Part shown: in pieces, positions 11,117-23,700 of the stretch
Layout of the letters: every line of letters begins with the position of its first letter
Numbering within the stretch: position 1 is the stretch's first letter
DNA from: Pseudevernia furfuracea
Taxonomy: Eukaryota; Ascomycota; Lecanoromycetes; Lecanorales; Parmeliaceae
DNA length: 64,000 nt
Assembly: GCA_022315425.1 (NCBI GenBank)
Contig: JAIUPT010000014.1
Location: forward strand, 372,001-436,000
Reading direction: 5' to 3'
Program-made: the position numbers and the translations under genes
The notes under the pieces: model-generated
Databases searched by the model: none
The model's input: only the letters and a program-made list of their open reading frames with translations
Told to the model about the DNA's origin: nothing

Positions 11117-14100
11117 TCACTCCCTCAACATCCTCCTCACATCAACGCCTCTCCTCTTATCCAGTCCACCTACCGGTAGCGTCTGGTTCTGACTCCCAAT
11201 GATCGCCCACTCGGCAACGGTAGCCCCTGTTGCGTTAGTGGCATTGTTCGCTTGACTGCCTTGAATCATTAGTGTCGCGTAGCTCCCGCTGTATACCGCC
11301 GGACTCAGCGTCACGTTCGTCGTATTGCTCAAGTATGGCGTGATGAGATTGATCTGCGTCGCATTATACGGCATGCTGACTGGAACGCTGGTTTGACTCG
11401 TTGCCGTCACTGCTGAGGCATCGACAGTGGAGTCGTTGTGGAAGACTACAGTGAAATTCGTTGGAGGATTTTGGGCCCAATCGAAGAAGAAACCGGTCAC
11501 TGGTTGGAAGGCTTGGGTAGCTAGGCTGACAGTGATCGATTGGCTGGTATTTGAAAGGTTTGGTTGCCATTTTGTAGAGGCGGCGCCATCGACTGCTGAG
11601 ATGGGGAATTGACCGGGCTCATAGTCGTCCGGAGATGTGACGGGGAGACATTGAGCAATGTTTCCGGCAACGGCTGTGATGTTGGCAATGTTCCTGTTCT
11701 GGAGGGTGATGGTGCCATTGGGTGGGAGTTGGTAGGTGGTTGAGTTGCTATTGCCAATATGCACAGGTATTGAAGTATTGGCAAAGGTTTGATTGGCGGT
11801 GATGATGGGCTCGCTCAGTCGGGTTACTGTCGTGTGTGTCTGGTTCGCAACGGCAGATATAGGCCAGCCTTGCCAGTAGAATGTCCGATATTTGAGATTT
11901 GGGATCTGTGGCGGTAGCGATGGGTCGAGGTGGAGAGTGAAGTCTGGAGTGAGACGCAGTCCCAGGTAGCCAAAGACAGTGACTTGATTCGCGCCTCCAT
12001 GTCCAGTTAAAAATGGGTAGGCTGGATGAGTGCCGCCATTCAAGGTGTAGTCATCAATGAGCTGTTCTGAAAGCTGGAACCAAGGAGCTCGAGCATAAGG
12101 CTGCTCAGAGTACTGCTGATATGTGTACGAAGAACATCCTGCTTGATCGACCGCACTAGCGACGATGCTGAAGATTGCATATGTCATGCCCGGTCCATCC
12201 AAAGATTGCTTGCCAGCATAGAACTCAAGGTCGTTCAAAGAGTCTTGCGCTGTGTAATTGTTCTGGTAGTTCAGAGGAAACGTGTCCAAAACCACATCTG
12301 CCTGCTTGACCGCAATACTTCCATTCATTCCTGTATACTCATCAATGATGCCAGCTGCGGAGTCCCGTGAGATGAAGATGTTCGCTGCAATTTCCTCGAA
12401 CGTTGCATTGGCGCTTATCCCAAACATCTGGCGGAACATATTTGCATTGGTCAGTGTGTCTGCAATCAAAGGCATAGTGAAGCCTCCATTATCGACACCG
12501 TTTGCATACTCATCGGGGTCGGTCATGTTCGTCAGAACATAAGACGAGCCGTTCTTAGTGACGACTTCGGAGTAGAAGGTGGCTATTGAGTTGTAGATAG
12601 GAAACAGCGAGGAGTTGAAGAATTCGGTATCGCCCGAAGCGACCCAGTAATTGGCGAATTCTTGTGCAATGTCACCATTGATGTGGTACTCGTAGTCTAT
12701 GATTCAGTCAGCCGCCATCATGCTTTGACAGTCTTGGAGAAGTAATTACCAAAGCAAGGCCCAGTCCCTGTACAATTTCCATACCGTCCACTTGTCCAAG
12801 AGAAGACTGCAGCATCACTAGAAAAACTTGTGGTATTTTTCGATGACTGATACGCTGTCTGTGCATTAGCCATTGCCTGCCCGTATCTCTCAACACGATA
12901 ATTGGCAATTTGCTTGACTGCTTGAGGATGTGACACAGCGAGACCCGGTTGCATCCAGATTTCAGCATCCCAGAAGACGAGGCCTGCATATGAATCCGAA
13001 GTCAAGCCTCCAACACTTATACTCCAAGTGTCGATTGGTGCGTTGCTGGCATTTGAAAGGGCATTCGCGCTTATTGTATTTTGTAAGAGATAGTAGTTGT
13101 TGAGCACAGCGGTGATAGCGGACTCAATGATGTATGTATCGTTTGGCAGGGTACCGTTCTCAGGGAAAGTGTAGTTGTCGACAGAGTCTGGGGTGAGTAC
13201 AATAGCCCATTCTCCCATGTGGGTGGCTAAAGACTTGTTGAAACCTGTTTCCATAGCTTGCATGCAGGCACCTTGAGCGGTCCTCTGGGGGTCTAGAAAC
13301 CCATCTGAGGTCGCTCCACCGACGTACTTTATCACGGTCGTTGTTTGACCTGCTTTCAGAGCAGCATTTGCTTCCTGCGCGATGCTCGACTGGTTGGCTC
13401 CGATGTAAAGCTTGTCGGTCACTACTGCGAGTGAAGCAGTGTCAACTTCAGCTGAGCCTTCCATAGTAGCATATATGTATGCGGTCACGTTGTGGACATT
13501 GTATGGCGTCACCGCAGAGTAGATCTGCGTTCCCTCCACCCCGCTACTTGTGAAATTCGTGCGAACGGCGCTGGTCCCGTCGAGAACATTGACGATAGAA
13601 ACGTTCGTATCTGCTGAGGGTTGGATTTGCAGTTGCACAAATCCTTGGTTGACGTACAGCTTGTGAGCGAACATGGTGTAGGTTATATCGAATGACAAGC
13701 CGCTCGAATTGGCGGGACTCCAGGTATACGACCATGTCGAGACACCTTCCTTCGCATTGAGCGTAGAGCTGAAGTTGGAGATGGTGGTGTTGTCCACAGT
13801 CGCATCGAGATGTACGCCCGCACCAAGATCCACAATTATACCACCCCAATGAGGCACTCCGCTTATGACGCTTTCTCCTCCATATTGGTTGAGCCATTCG
13901 AAGTTGGTCCCATTCGTGGTGGGCTGCTCATCGAAGAAGCCGGCGATGGTAGCAAAAGTCTGTCTTTCGCTGAAGAGAGGCCATCCGTTGATGTTGTCCC
14001 CAGCTACTGGCACGTCGATTTCGAAGAAGGGGCCGACTGCTGCGACGTTGATGCCCAGGTAGCCATTAGCAATGCTCATTCGTGACTGGTAATGCCCTTG

Positions 14101-14292
14101 ATCTAGGTTAGTAGTGCGAACTTGCCATGCGGCATTGTCCCAGGTCACGTTTGCGAAGCGCGTATCATATATGGAGCTCGTAGTTGAGGTTAGATTCGTC
14201 GATTGTCGTGCAGCGATGCTTGCCGCATCGCCGTCAAAACCAAAGAGAGAGAAAGCAAGCGCAGAAACCAAAAAAGAGCGCAGGCAGTGCAT
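11117..14292 (-). CDS. Secreted acid trehalase, glycoside hydrolase family 65
   Basis: Two exons, complement(12750..14292) and complement(11117..12696), split by a 53-nt intron; 1040 residues, close to the usual length of fungal AthA/Atc1 proteins. The start at 14292 gives a signal peptide (MHCLRSFLVSALAFSLFGF); a longer open frame upstream has no signal and is not used. The GH65 N-terminal domain (GHYQSRMSIANGYLGINVAA) is followed by the (alpha/alpha)6 barrel (FWDAEIWMQPGLAVSHP, DYEYHINGDIAQEFANYW). The putative general-acid Glu lies in NMTDPDEYANGVDNGGFT, near residue 577. A C-terminal beta region (ISAVDGAASTKWQPNLS) looks like a carbohydrate-binding fold. N-x-S/T sequons are abundant, as expected for a cell-wall or vacuolar glycoprotein. 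It hydrolyses external or vacuolar trehalose to two glucose. Confidence 0.95.
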
Positions 14293-14843
14293 GATGTCGG
14301 TTGGTGGATTAGCAGTATTATATGATTGTAAATATTCACAGCGATTCAGTAGCAAAGCACTTGAGAGCGATGAGCCGAGAGAGCATGTCTGTACATTGTG
14401 GGGAGAGTGAAAAAGTATATAAAGCAGACGTTGCACGGACTGATTCCAAGAAACTGTCGGCATGACGCCGGTCAATCCAGGAACGTCGTCGTCGCCCTTA
14501 AAAGGCAGGTGAAGAGGACTTAGACGCGAAAGGGGCACGAAGATGCGGGACTTTTCCCCCGCCATCTTGTGCGGGGGAAGCTCGAGGCTGAAAAGTTGCC
14601 GTTGAGCTAGGCTTGAAAAGGCTATTGTTGGCGAAACGCATGGCATTTAGCCTTGGCCTGCCTCCAGTAGTGGGTACTCCTCTGAAGCCTTCCTGGCGGA
14701 GAGCGGCCTCAAGTAATGTTCGTGGTTGGTAATGCACCGACCGCTCTGGCAAAGGAGGCCGGCAGATTGGAAGGGCGTAATCGCGCAGTTTCGGTCGACT
14801 TGGCCGGCAGTTGTGCCCTCTTTCAGCATTCTCCAAACCTGAA
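14293..14843. other. Upstream region of the acid trehalase gene
   Basis: The 551 bp between the NSE1 stop and the trehalase start. An A/T-rich TATA-like element (TATATAAA on the + strand near 14416) lies about 125 nt upstream of the trehalase ATG. No coding feature is supported. Confidence 0.5.
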
Positions 14844-15962
14844 TCAGTCGTCTTCCTCTTCTTCGGCCTCATCCGCTTCCTCATCATTCTCCTCCTCCTC
14901 CACCACCACAGCCACAGGCGAGTCCCTTCTGGCCACGGGTCCGCTACCGCTCTTTCTCTTCGCGGGCTTGTGCTGTGTCGAAACAGCTGCTCTCTCACCA
15001 ACGAAGTCATTACCCGTCCAGTCTGTTTGGCATAGAGGGCACTTCCTTGAGCTCTGGGTTCGAAAGAAGTTCTGTGTACATATATCGTGCAAACGGCATG
15101 GGCAGCTCTTCTTGGGACATCGTTGACCCTTGATTGAAAGTCAATAGAGGGACCCACATGATGTTGCGGCTGCCCTGCTTACCGTCGTAATGATCTCCTT
15201 GCACGCGAAACACTGCTTGATCTTCTTCGACACCCTTTCCTCTTCATCCTCATCTTCATCAATATCATTATATGTCTCCCAAAGCCACCCTCTCAATTCC
15301 ATCAATGCTCTCGGACTCAAACTGTAGAAGCCTTTGATACTCTTCTCGAACCAACCTTCCTCAACCAAGGTCTTCATCATCTTCTCCGCCTGGCTCATCG
15401 TTAAGCTCTGTCCTGCACTTCCTTGAGTTTCAGATCCATTCTGCGTCTGTCTTCCGTCTTCCGTGGGAGTCTTATGTAACTTGATCGCTTGCATGGATGT
15501 GATAGCCATGACTTCATGACGTGGCGTATTGTAGGTCTCGAACATTGCGTCGAGGATCCGTTTGAGAAAGCTGATTTCGTCGGGTGTATGTATGGTCGCT
15601 AGTTGAGTGATGGGATCGCTGGTTGAATTTACGAGAGCGTAAATGAGAGATCGGGTGGTTTGGTGATAAGTGCTGCGGATCTCGAGGTCGAAAGGCGAAA
15701 TGGCATTGTTGGCGGCGGAGATGTAGGAGTTGAAGTCGGCTTGGGTGACATCCTCGGCGAGAGTCTCTCGTTTCTCTTTTGACAGTTAGTATGGGTCTCG
15801 TATGGATTTTCGCATGGGGGACACTAGAAACTCACCGTGGGCTGTGAAAATGGCTGCTAGTAATGGTTTCGCTTCCTCGAAGGTAAGGGTAGAACGAGCT
15901 ATGAAAGCTTGTACGAAAGCGCGATTGCTGTTGTTGTATTGACTATCCGCATCATCTGCCAT
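14844..15962 (-). CDS. NSE1: Smc5-Smc6 complex non-SMC subunit Nse1 (RING-like)
   Basis: Three exons, complement(15836..15962), complement(15183..15775), complement(14844..15128); 334 residues, family-typical. The N-terminal winged-helix part contains NRAFVQAFIARSTLTFEEAKPLLAAI. The middle has MSQAEKMMKTLVEEGWFEKS and LSPRALMELRGWL. The C-terminal RING-like zinc domain spans the last junction: CFACKEIITT|GQRCP, then SCPCRLHDICTQNFF and RKCPLCQTDW. A basic and acidic tail follows. Nse1 pairs with Nse3/Nse4 in the nucleus, and its RING supports ubiquitin ligase activity in recombinational DNA repair. The RING is complete only when the 54-nt intron at 15129..15182 is removed. Confidence 0.92.
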
Positions 15963-16292
15963 CTTAAGGCTTGCGAGGTCACTTACACCTATGCTGAATA
16001 GAGGATGCTTCAATACAGTATACTGATGGGTTCGCAAGGGTTTATGTGACGCGTCGCGCGTAAATTGCTTGGCGCCATCCTTTACACCCCTGTTTGGCTT
16101 CTCGTTTCATGCAACAAGAATATTCAACATGAAGCTACGAACATGCAGACCCGTCTGAGAAAGATTAACGGTTTTTGGAACTACTGAATACAAAAGGTTC
16201 CAGATCATACGAGTAATTTCTCGTCCTCCCGCTCAAAACAACGCAACAGCCCATTCCTTTGCTCTGGCTTTGCCTCTGTCGACATATGCATC
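15963..16292. other. Intergenic region NSE1/DUF427 gene
   Basis: 330 bp between two co-oriented genes: the NSE1 promoter side and the 3' flank of the DUF427 gene. I see nothing else. Confidence 0.5.
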
Positions 16293-16745
16293 TTACTCCG
16301 ATTTGATCTCGACCTTGGTTTTGTCTAATAACCCGTAAGCATACTCTCTTTCCCGATGCGTCACTCGACCTACAGAAGGCAACGTGGTCCTTGATCGGAG
16401 CCGCTTTGTCGGTGATGGGCTCTGGGTAGTACCAGGCAGCGTCTGTTGCCTCCTTTCCTGTGGGTTCTCTGTGTCAGTTTCGGACCTCGCGCTTGAACGA
16501 TTGTCTATGCATACCATCGACGGTGATGTTGTAATATGAAGCGATGCCTTTCCAAGGACAATGAGTAGTCAGCTTAGCCTGGTTGAGGACCGACTGGTCT
16601 ACAGAGCTGGGTGGAAACTACTGTCATCAGCACTGGACTTCACCAAGGAACGGTGGCATGTTACGTATATGTTCCCTTCGACGTACTCCCAATTATCAGC
16701 TTCCGCAATGACTTTGCCGTTGAAGGTGGCAGTGGCGTGGGGCAT
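16293..16745 (-). CDS. DUF427-domain small protein
   Basis: Four exons, complement(16665..16745), complement(16515..16617), complement(16374..16457), complement(16293..16324); 99 residues. Introns are 47-57 nt. The product reads MPHATATFNGKVIAEADNW, then EGNIYFPPSSVDQSVL, the hallmark THCPWKGIASYYNITVDG, then EATDAAWYYPEPITDKA and HVAFYKTKVEIKSE. This is a complete DUF427 fold (NTP_transf_9-type domain), widespread in bacteria and fungi and of unknown function. The exons are so small that no single reading frame shows more than a fragment, and the gene is easily missed. The CPWKG...AAWYYPEP...HVAF signature leaves little doubt about the family; biochemical role unknown. Confidence 0.88.
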
Positions 16746-17136
16746 CTTGAGTGTTTCTATTTGTCTTTGCCTTCGTGTTCTTTCGTTCAGTATGATTTTC
16801 TATCAATATCTGCAAAGTCGATAGGGACCAGGTTGGGGGTTTTATATTACTGCACTCCTTGGTACCTTGGTGCCGCTCTGCGTGCGTCGAAGGTTGAATA
16901 ATCGTTAATTCAACTTTCTGTTACAGGCGTTCCTTGATGAGGAATCAAGATGCAGGGACACGGGAAGCCGGCGGCTAAATTGGGAGTCAGCTGCAACAGA
17001 TTGGCCAAGGATTATCATATGTTCCTGCCTTCCTATCATAGCCACTCACTGGCCAGCTTGTTTACCATGGGGAGCATCCCGCGTGAGGTGCTTTGACCTA
17101 TCGGCTTTAACAGTATCTCCGGGAGCCGTGCGCGAC
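16746..17136. other. Boundary between gene block and transposon nest
   Basis: Upstream region of the DUF427 gene, ending at the first long direct repeat that flanks the hAT element. No gene recognised. Confidence 0.5.
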
Positions 17137-17159
17137 GCACCCACACTATTGCATCACAG
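17137..17159 (+). repeat. Left 23-bp direct repeat flanking the hAT element
   Basis: Identical to 19459..19481 (begins GCACCCACACT, ends GCATCACAG). It abuts TAGGGG, the left terminus of the hAT relic. It is far longer than the 8-bp duplication usual for hAT elements. Confidence 0.85.
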
Positions 17160-19458
17160 TAGGGGAAGGCAAATTGCGCAATATGCTCACCATTGCATGC
17201 AAGTTGCGCAATTTTCTCGCAATGCATGCAATATTCGTAGCCCTAACCCTAACTAGTGCTCGCTTATTCGCTTTCCACAATTGCTTCCCATATTGCTTCC
17301 CATCATTGACTAGATATTCAATTGATCTTCTACTGTCATAGCCATGTCACGGCCTACTCCAGACGGCTTCAAGTCGAAGAATGAGACTATCGATAAAGTC
17401 TTTTATCAAGTCATAAACATCTTCTACAAGAATCTCCGCAAAGTATGCAGATACTATTATAAAGAGATGGATGTCAATACTATAAGACTACAAGAACACT
17501 TAGATAAGTATAAGTCATATCGTGACGGTAAACCTCTCAATGACCCTGCTGAAGGTTCGCAGCAGACGCTCTCAAATTTGATAACTACAATGTCTCAGAC
17601 CAAGGCAGACAATTGAAAGCGTGCCGATATGGCTATCTATATGAGCAATCTATCATTCAATCATTACGAGAACAAATACGTTAAAGATCACTTTCATTAT
17701 GTCAATCCCAAGTACACGCTCCCGAATCATAAGGCTCTAAGTGATCACATTCTGAATAATTGTTATAATACTATCTATGAGAAGGTAGACAGGGAGCTTC
17801 AGTCTCCACGATAACTAAATTTGTATACGAACGAATCAAACAACATCAAGAGACAGAGAGTCATTAACTTTCTGATTTATGCATCTCCAGAATATGATTC
17901 AGAAGGAGAATATTTCTACATAAAGTCAGAGATCAATAACTTCAAAACCATAAATGCGAAGACTCAGCTGAAATTTGTACTTCGTTAGATCCTGAACGTC
18001 ATCAATAAATAGCTTCGAAAGGTTAATTCTCTGATCACAGATACCTATTCTATCATAAGATCTCTGTGAAATCAAGTTCAAAAAACCTCTCAGCTGCAGC
18101 ATGTTTTCTGTGTACCGTGCGACTCTCACGAGATTCAGCTATTTTTAAAGAATATCTTTCAGATATCATAATGAAATAAGCTCATAAAGCAAGCACATCT
18201 AGTGATTAGATTCTTTAAAGCAGCCCATAAGAAGTATACTGTGCTTTAGGAATTTCAGCTCCAGAAGGAGAACGATGAGAAACGCATCGCCCTTATTCTT
18301 TATTATATCACTCGATGAGGCACTTAAGTGAGAATGTTATATGCTTTACGCAGAAGTCAGCAGATATTCAAGGCATATTCTCAGCAATTCACCCCCCAAA
18401 TTGACAAGTCGAAGAAGAAGAATAAAAAGAAAGTCCTCTCTATACTTCGAGATCTCCGCTTTTGACGAGATATTGCCCTAACAGCTCGGATTCTCAAGCC
18501 GATTCATAAGATTCAGTATCTTTCAGAGACTGACAACTATTCACTGTATCGAGTCATCGACAATTGAATACTAATCAAGCAATCCCTCATGAAATCTGCC
18601 ACTGAGCATAATACGAAGTCGTGTCAATTGTCTTATATTGTAAACACTCTATGAAATGATCGATATCTCAAACAAATGACGAAGTTATATGTGGTGACCA
18701 GTCTTTTAATCCCTGAAAAACATGCTATTAAGTCAATTGAACAGACTTCGAAGTATGCATTTAATCCAATCATAACTCGATTCTTTCGACAATACGCCTC
18801 ACCAGATCAGATGACTACATGCATATAGAATTTCTGAGCCTTTCGGGCTCAAATTCATGCTTTCTTCTCACATCCTGATTTCGTGTGAAACTATATCTCT
18901 AGTTTAGTCATATTCTGAGATATCGCAGCCAAATTCAGTCTCACTCTCGATACATTGACTAGTCGTCTAATGCAGGTTTCAGACAATTCAGTCTTAGGCG
19001 AGCGGGCCTGATCTATCATGAATCTGATTCTTATTAAGTCTCGAAATGATCTGAAGAATGTCAATGTAGATCGTCTACTGTTTATTTACATCAATAAGCG
19101 AATTCTTAATAAATCAAGTGACCCTGATAAGAAGAAGCTATCGTACACTCACGATGTCTTAGCTTCGAACGAGGAGTTAGCTAAGTTAGAGAATCTATTG
19201 CTACAGAATCAAAACAGTCAGAGAGAAAAGGGCGAAGATTTGAAGAACGAAGAGAATTTGAACGAGAAAATAACTGATGCTGAGACTTGAGCGGCTGAGG
19301 GAACTGTTTGACCCTGTTTTTCTACTACAAATGACCCTAGAATAGCTGAATAATCAGGGGGGTTTTTTAGTTGCAACTTGCAATCCCCACCATTGCAAGC
19401 AAGTTGCAATCCAAATGCGATTAGCGTGCAATGCATGCAAGTTGCAATCTCAGCCCTA
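17160..19458 (+). mobile_element. Degenerate hAT-family DNA transposon
   Basis: About 2.3 kb between two identical 23-bp direct repeats. The ends are imperfect inverted repeats, TAGGGGAAGG...ATTGC at the left and the complement of TAGGGCTGAGATTGC at the right; TAGGG-type ends are common in hAT elements. Subterminal DNA is rich in TTGCATGCAA / TGCAATGCATGCA palindromes on both sides, and the left end also has CCCTAACCCTAAC (17241-17253). The interior is a broken transposase gene. AT content is higher than in the flanking gene block. Confidence 0.82.
17344..19290 (+). pseudogene. hAT transposase relic with many in-frame stops
   Basis: One frame can be followed from the ATG at 17344 to 19290, interrupted by more than a dozen stops. 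Recognisable blocks: YVNPKYTLPNHKALSDHIL before the DDE core; QHVFCVPCDSHEIQLFLKNI (the C-x2-H type region near the second catalytic acid); ITR-stop-GT, where an RW is usual; and a C-terminal hAT dimerisation region (GERA-stop-SIMNLILIKSRNDLK, VNVDRLLFIYINKRIL). Several stops are TGA at positions where the family has Trp; others are TAA or TAG at probable Gln. No intact product is possible. Family assignment rests on block order and the C-terminal domain. Confidence 0.82.
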
Positions 19459-19481
19459 GCACCCACACTATTGCATCACAG
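19459..19481 (+). repeat. Right 23-bp direct repeat flanking the hAT element
   Basis: Exact copy of 17137..17159, starting directly after the right terminus CCCTA. Confidence 0.85.
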
Positions 19482-20105
19482 AAGGTGAAGAAGCCTCTAC
19501 CGCATTAATTGATATATAAAGTAGTGCTACACTATAAAGTAGTAAACCATATAAAGTATAATTCTTTTCGACGATTTCGTGACCTCCGGGGTATAGATCA
19601 TATAAAGTAGGGATTTCTAAGACGATACATATTCTACTTAGTTATTTATATAGTCAATCATATTTCTTCTCCTTCAATTACTTCATTAATTCATTAATTC
19701 ATCACTATTCTTCGTTCTCGCCCTCTGTATCTATATCAGAGTTATACTTCATAACGTCTTTCTTTTAGTTTATATAAAAGAGTTTCTCTTCGTTAATTAT
19801 CTTCGTCTTCTTAGAAATTACACGTTCGCTCTTATTATTAATCTCGTCAAGAAGAATCTCTTTCTAACGTATTCAATCACTTACTTAAATATTCGATATA
19901 TTCTTTATATACAACTCGTTATCCTCAGAGCCATCGACAATAAGAGACAAATCGACACTTTTAAATATCTTTATAATGATATAAGACTACTTCGTATACA
20001 ATTCTCGTCATGCTTAATCAATTCAATTAATAAGCATAATCTGTAAGGATCGTACTGTGGTGATAACCGTAGTGTAGTATATAACGAAGATAACAAGCTA
20101 AGGAG

Positions 20106-20229
20106 CAACTATGGACTGGGAGGGAGGCCATATATGTATGACGGAGTGAACCTGCCAAGACACGCTAAGCCTAATAGGGCTAGCGTAGGTGTCAAAGGTA
20201 CGAGGTGTCAAGGGATGCAGAGTACGCTC
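20106..20229 (+). repeat. Dispersed repeat module, copy 1
   Basis: About 125 bp beginning CAACTATGGACTGGGAGGG and ending GTACGCTC, similar along its length to 29840..29966. It is relatively GC-rich inside an AT-rich arm. The ACTGGGAGGG...GGCCATATA core resembles promoter-bearing LTR sequence of fungal retroelements, but I cannot assign a family. Confidence 0.7.
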
Positions 20230-20445
20230 GTAACATAATCCTTCGATCTTCAATCGAGTATTTGTCATTAGTTCATTTATTTATATGATTGTTATAGTGA
20301 ATTTCTAAAATTTCCTTAATACGATTCTTAAGAGACTTATTTATAATCACATCGAGAACTTATATAAAGTCGATACAATCAAAGAGAACAAAGAATATAG
20401 TGTAACTTACCTTCTTAAAGATCTTCTTAACATTCTTAATCTTTT

Positions 20446-20702
20446 TGTTAGCAGCGGGATCAAGAGAACAGCTGTCGCATGAGCCCGGGAGTTGCCGAGC
20501 GTAACCGAATCGCTTGGCATACGCATGTCAAGCGGATCCTTGGCGTGAGAAGCTTAAGAGGGTCATGCCCCGAAGTTTCCCATTTTCCTTCCTTAAGAAT
20601 TAGTCTTACTATTAGATATACTATACGCAATATATATATCTTCGCTAAGTTCACATTGCTACACAATCCTAGCCTGTCTTATATATATCTATATTATATA
20701 AG
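20446..20702 (+). repeat. 5' LTR of the Gypsy element
   Basis: Begins TGTTAGCAGCGGG. Aligns without gaps to 27778..28034. The first ~150 bp carry 21 differences, all C/T or G/A; the following ~100 bp are identical apart from one T/A difference close to the end. It could extend to 20713 if the terminus is ...CTAACA. Confidence 0.88.
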
Positions 20703-20758
20703 TCAGTCTAACAATTCTAATTCTTCTTCCCATCGAGGGGTAGTGATCCGAACTTAGT

Positions 20759-23700
20759 ATGATAACAATCACTCGCTCGCAATCGCAACGTATCGAAAAC
20801 GAAGCAGGTTCATTCAACTCGCATATCATGTCTGGAGAACAGTCACAGACAGTGAATCTAAACGAATTAGATCATATCTCTGACGTGGAATTCGAGGGTC
20901 AAAGACAATCGACATCTGCTTCGAGAGACGATGTTGTCGATCTAACTTTGAACGAGCGATTGGCTCAGGTAACTCAACGTCGAGATCAGCTACTAAAAAG
21001 ACGACAACTGAATGACATCAACGAAGAGATCAATGTTCTTCAACGAGAGAAATCGTCAGATGAACGAAATCAAGACGATGTCGAATCGAGCACGTCGAAT
21101 GCTCGTCGTGACTCTTCTAATGCCCGAGCAGGGTCAAAACGTTATTCAGATATTGAATTGACACATGTCACAAAACGACGAAGTGTTAAATCAAAGAATC
21201 TTGACGATTATCATAATAAATCGAGACGAGAGCATCGTGACTGAATACGAGACGTCGAAGTTGCATTTATGAATGTCTCAGCGTATTTTCTGAACGATTA
21301 CGATAAAATTGTTTGATGTATGTAATTTCTAGCGGGAGACTCTAAGAAACAGTGACATAACGAACGAGAAAAGAACTCGATCAAGATAGAAAGCTGAGAT
21401 CACTTCGTCTCCTTTCTGCTTAACAAAATATAGAATTCAATTAATAGACAGCTGGAGATAAACATGGTCTATACGAATGCGCGACAAAGACCATCTCAAT
21501 TAGTAACTCAATTTGAGGTCTATCTTTTCAGTCTCGAGACACAGTTGTCGTCGTCGAACGAAATTCAACGAGTTACGACATTGATAACGAGACTTCTTTC
21601 GAAACTTCAAGACGATATCACTCGCACGAGACAAATAGTCTCGACGCGAGAAGATCTTATCGCTTAGGCTATTCGTCTGAAGAATACGAATAAGAGAGTT
21701 AACGCACGCTCATTATATGATAGACGGAGCACAAACGGTGTCGACTCAAATACGAATCAAAGGCGAAACAAAGAAAATGAGAAAGGGAACAAATTCAATG
21801 ACAACGAACGAGCGACGCAATCTCGTAAGGATAAGAAAGCGAATACTTCGCGTCGCTCAAACGGAGATGAATCTCGAGACAAAACGTCGAAAAGCAAGGA
21901 ACATCTGAAGATAGTCGAATGCTATAACTGTCATAAGAAGGGACATTACGTAAACGAATATCGACAATCCAAGGCAGACGACGTCAATCGCGTGTCTATC
22001 GATGACGTTAAAAACATTGATGCTTATACTATCGAGTTATCTTCGTCGGGAAAAGAAAGACCCTCGTCGAAGACTTCTTAACGACGAGAGCAAAACAAGA
22101 AGTCATCTCGACACTTAGTATAATTTTCTTAGAAAAAGTGATTGCAGAAGATCGAGAAGCAACTCTAGTGTCGACTTCGATATAATTTGATAACGGGGTC
22201 GAAGTCAATGTGATTGATCAGCGCTTTGCTCTCGAATATAATCTCGAATTAGTCGAAGCGCCGTTATCAAGTGTCAAATGAATAAATAACAACACGACCT
22301 TTTGTTATGTCGTCTATCTTATACACTATGAGTTATAAGATAATTGAAGTCATATAAAGCGATGTTCGTACATCTTTTATGTCATCGCAAAAGAAGACAA
22401 TTCACTCTTTGTATTAAGACTATTAGCATTGACAGATAAAGATATCGTGATTAACATTGCTAAGAGAATCTGACGCTTTGATGTCGATGCGCATACGTAT
22501 AAGATACTCTCACCCCAAGATTTTGCTAACGCATTGAAGGGAGAAAAGTCAGTGTATGCTTTAGTGATCACAGACATTTTTGATGCGTCGGCAAGGGAAC
22601 ATCACATTGACGGAGTTCTAGCGAACACATTACAATCGCAGGCCGCAGACGCTGCTCCAAAATTGTCAGAGAAGTTGCGTGAATACGAAGACGTATTTTC
22701 AATCGAAGAAGTCGATCGACTTTCGTCGCACGAAGAACGTGATTATGTCATCGAGACTACAGCGAAATCATCATTTGATTCACTATACAATCTATCTAAC
22801 ACTGAGTTAGCGGCACTGAGAACATACCTAGACGATGTCTTAGCGAAAGACTGAATTCAGTATTCAACGAGCTCAGTAGGATCCCCTATTCTTTTCGTAT
22901 CAAAAAAGAATAACGGCTTGCGACTATGTGTCGACTATCGAGAATTGAACAAAGTCACGATAAAAAATCGTCACCTCTTGTCTTTGATTAGTGAGACTCT
23001 AGATCGTCTAAATGAAGTCAAGAGATTCACAAAATTGAATCTCAAGGATACGTATTATCGTATTCGAATTCGCAAGGGCGATGAGTGAAAGACTGCGTTT
23101 CGTACGCGTTATGACCACTTTGAGTACTTGATAATGTCATTTGATCTAATCAACGCCCCTGCGACCTTTCAGACTTACATTAACAAGTCGTTGACGAGTC
23201 TAATTAACAATTTTTGCGTTGTTTATCTTGACGACATTCTAATTTATTCGAGTTCGCAAGAAGAACATTTAGATTATATCAAGCAAGTGCTTAAGAGGCT
23301 AAGACGTTTTAGTCTATATACAAGTTTAAAGAAATGTGAGTTCTTCACCACAGAAGTCGAATTTCTAGACTTCATAATGTTCATCGATGACGTCGCAATG
23401 AACAAACGCAGAGTGAAAGCAATTCAGAAGTGATCGAGATCTAAGTTCTTTTATGAGATATAGATCTTTTTGAACTTTGTGAATTTCTATCGAAGATTTA
23501 TTCACCATTACTCTCAAATTGTCGAATCACTTATAAACTTGCTCAAGAAAAGTATCAAGGAAATCAAGATAGAATCTTTTGATTGATCTATTGAGGCGAA
23601 GAAGGCGTTTCGGCGGCTTCGCGAAGTCTTTACGAAAGCGCCCCTTCTATATCACTTTGATTTAGAACTTCTCATCAGAGTGAAAACGAATGCTTTAGAT

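Noticed and set aside
14498..15157. 219-aa minus-strand frame running from NSE1 towards the trehalase
   Set aside because: It is the wrong frame of the NSE1 last exon plus intergenic DNA; the RING cysteines are in another frame joined by a proper intron.
17241..17253. Telomere-like CCCTAACCCTAAC
   Set aside because: Only two units, inside the subterminal region of the hAT relic with the element continuing on both sides; not a telomere or a clear internal telomeric tract.
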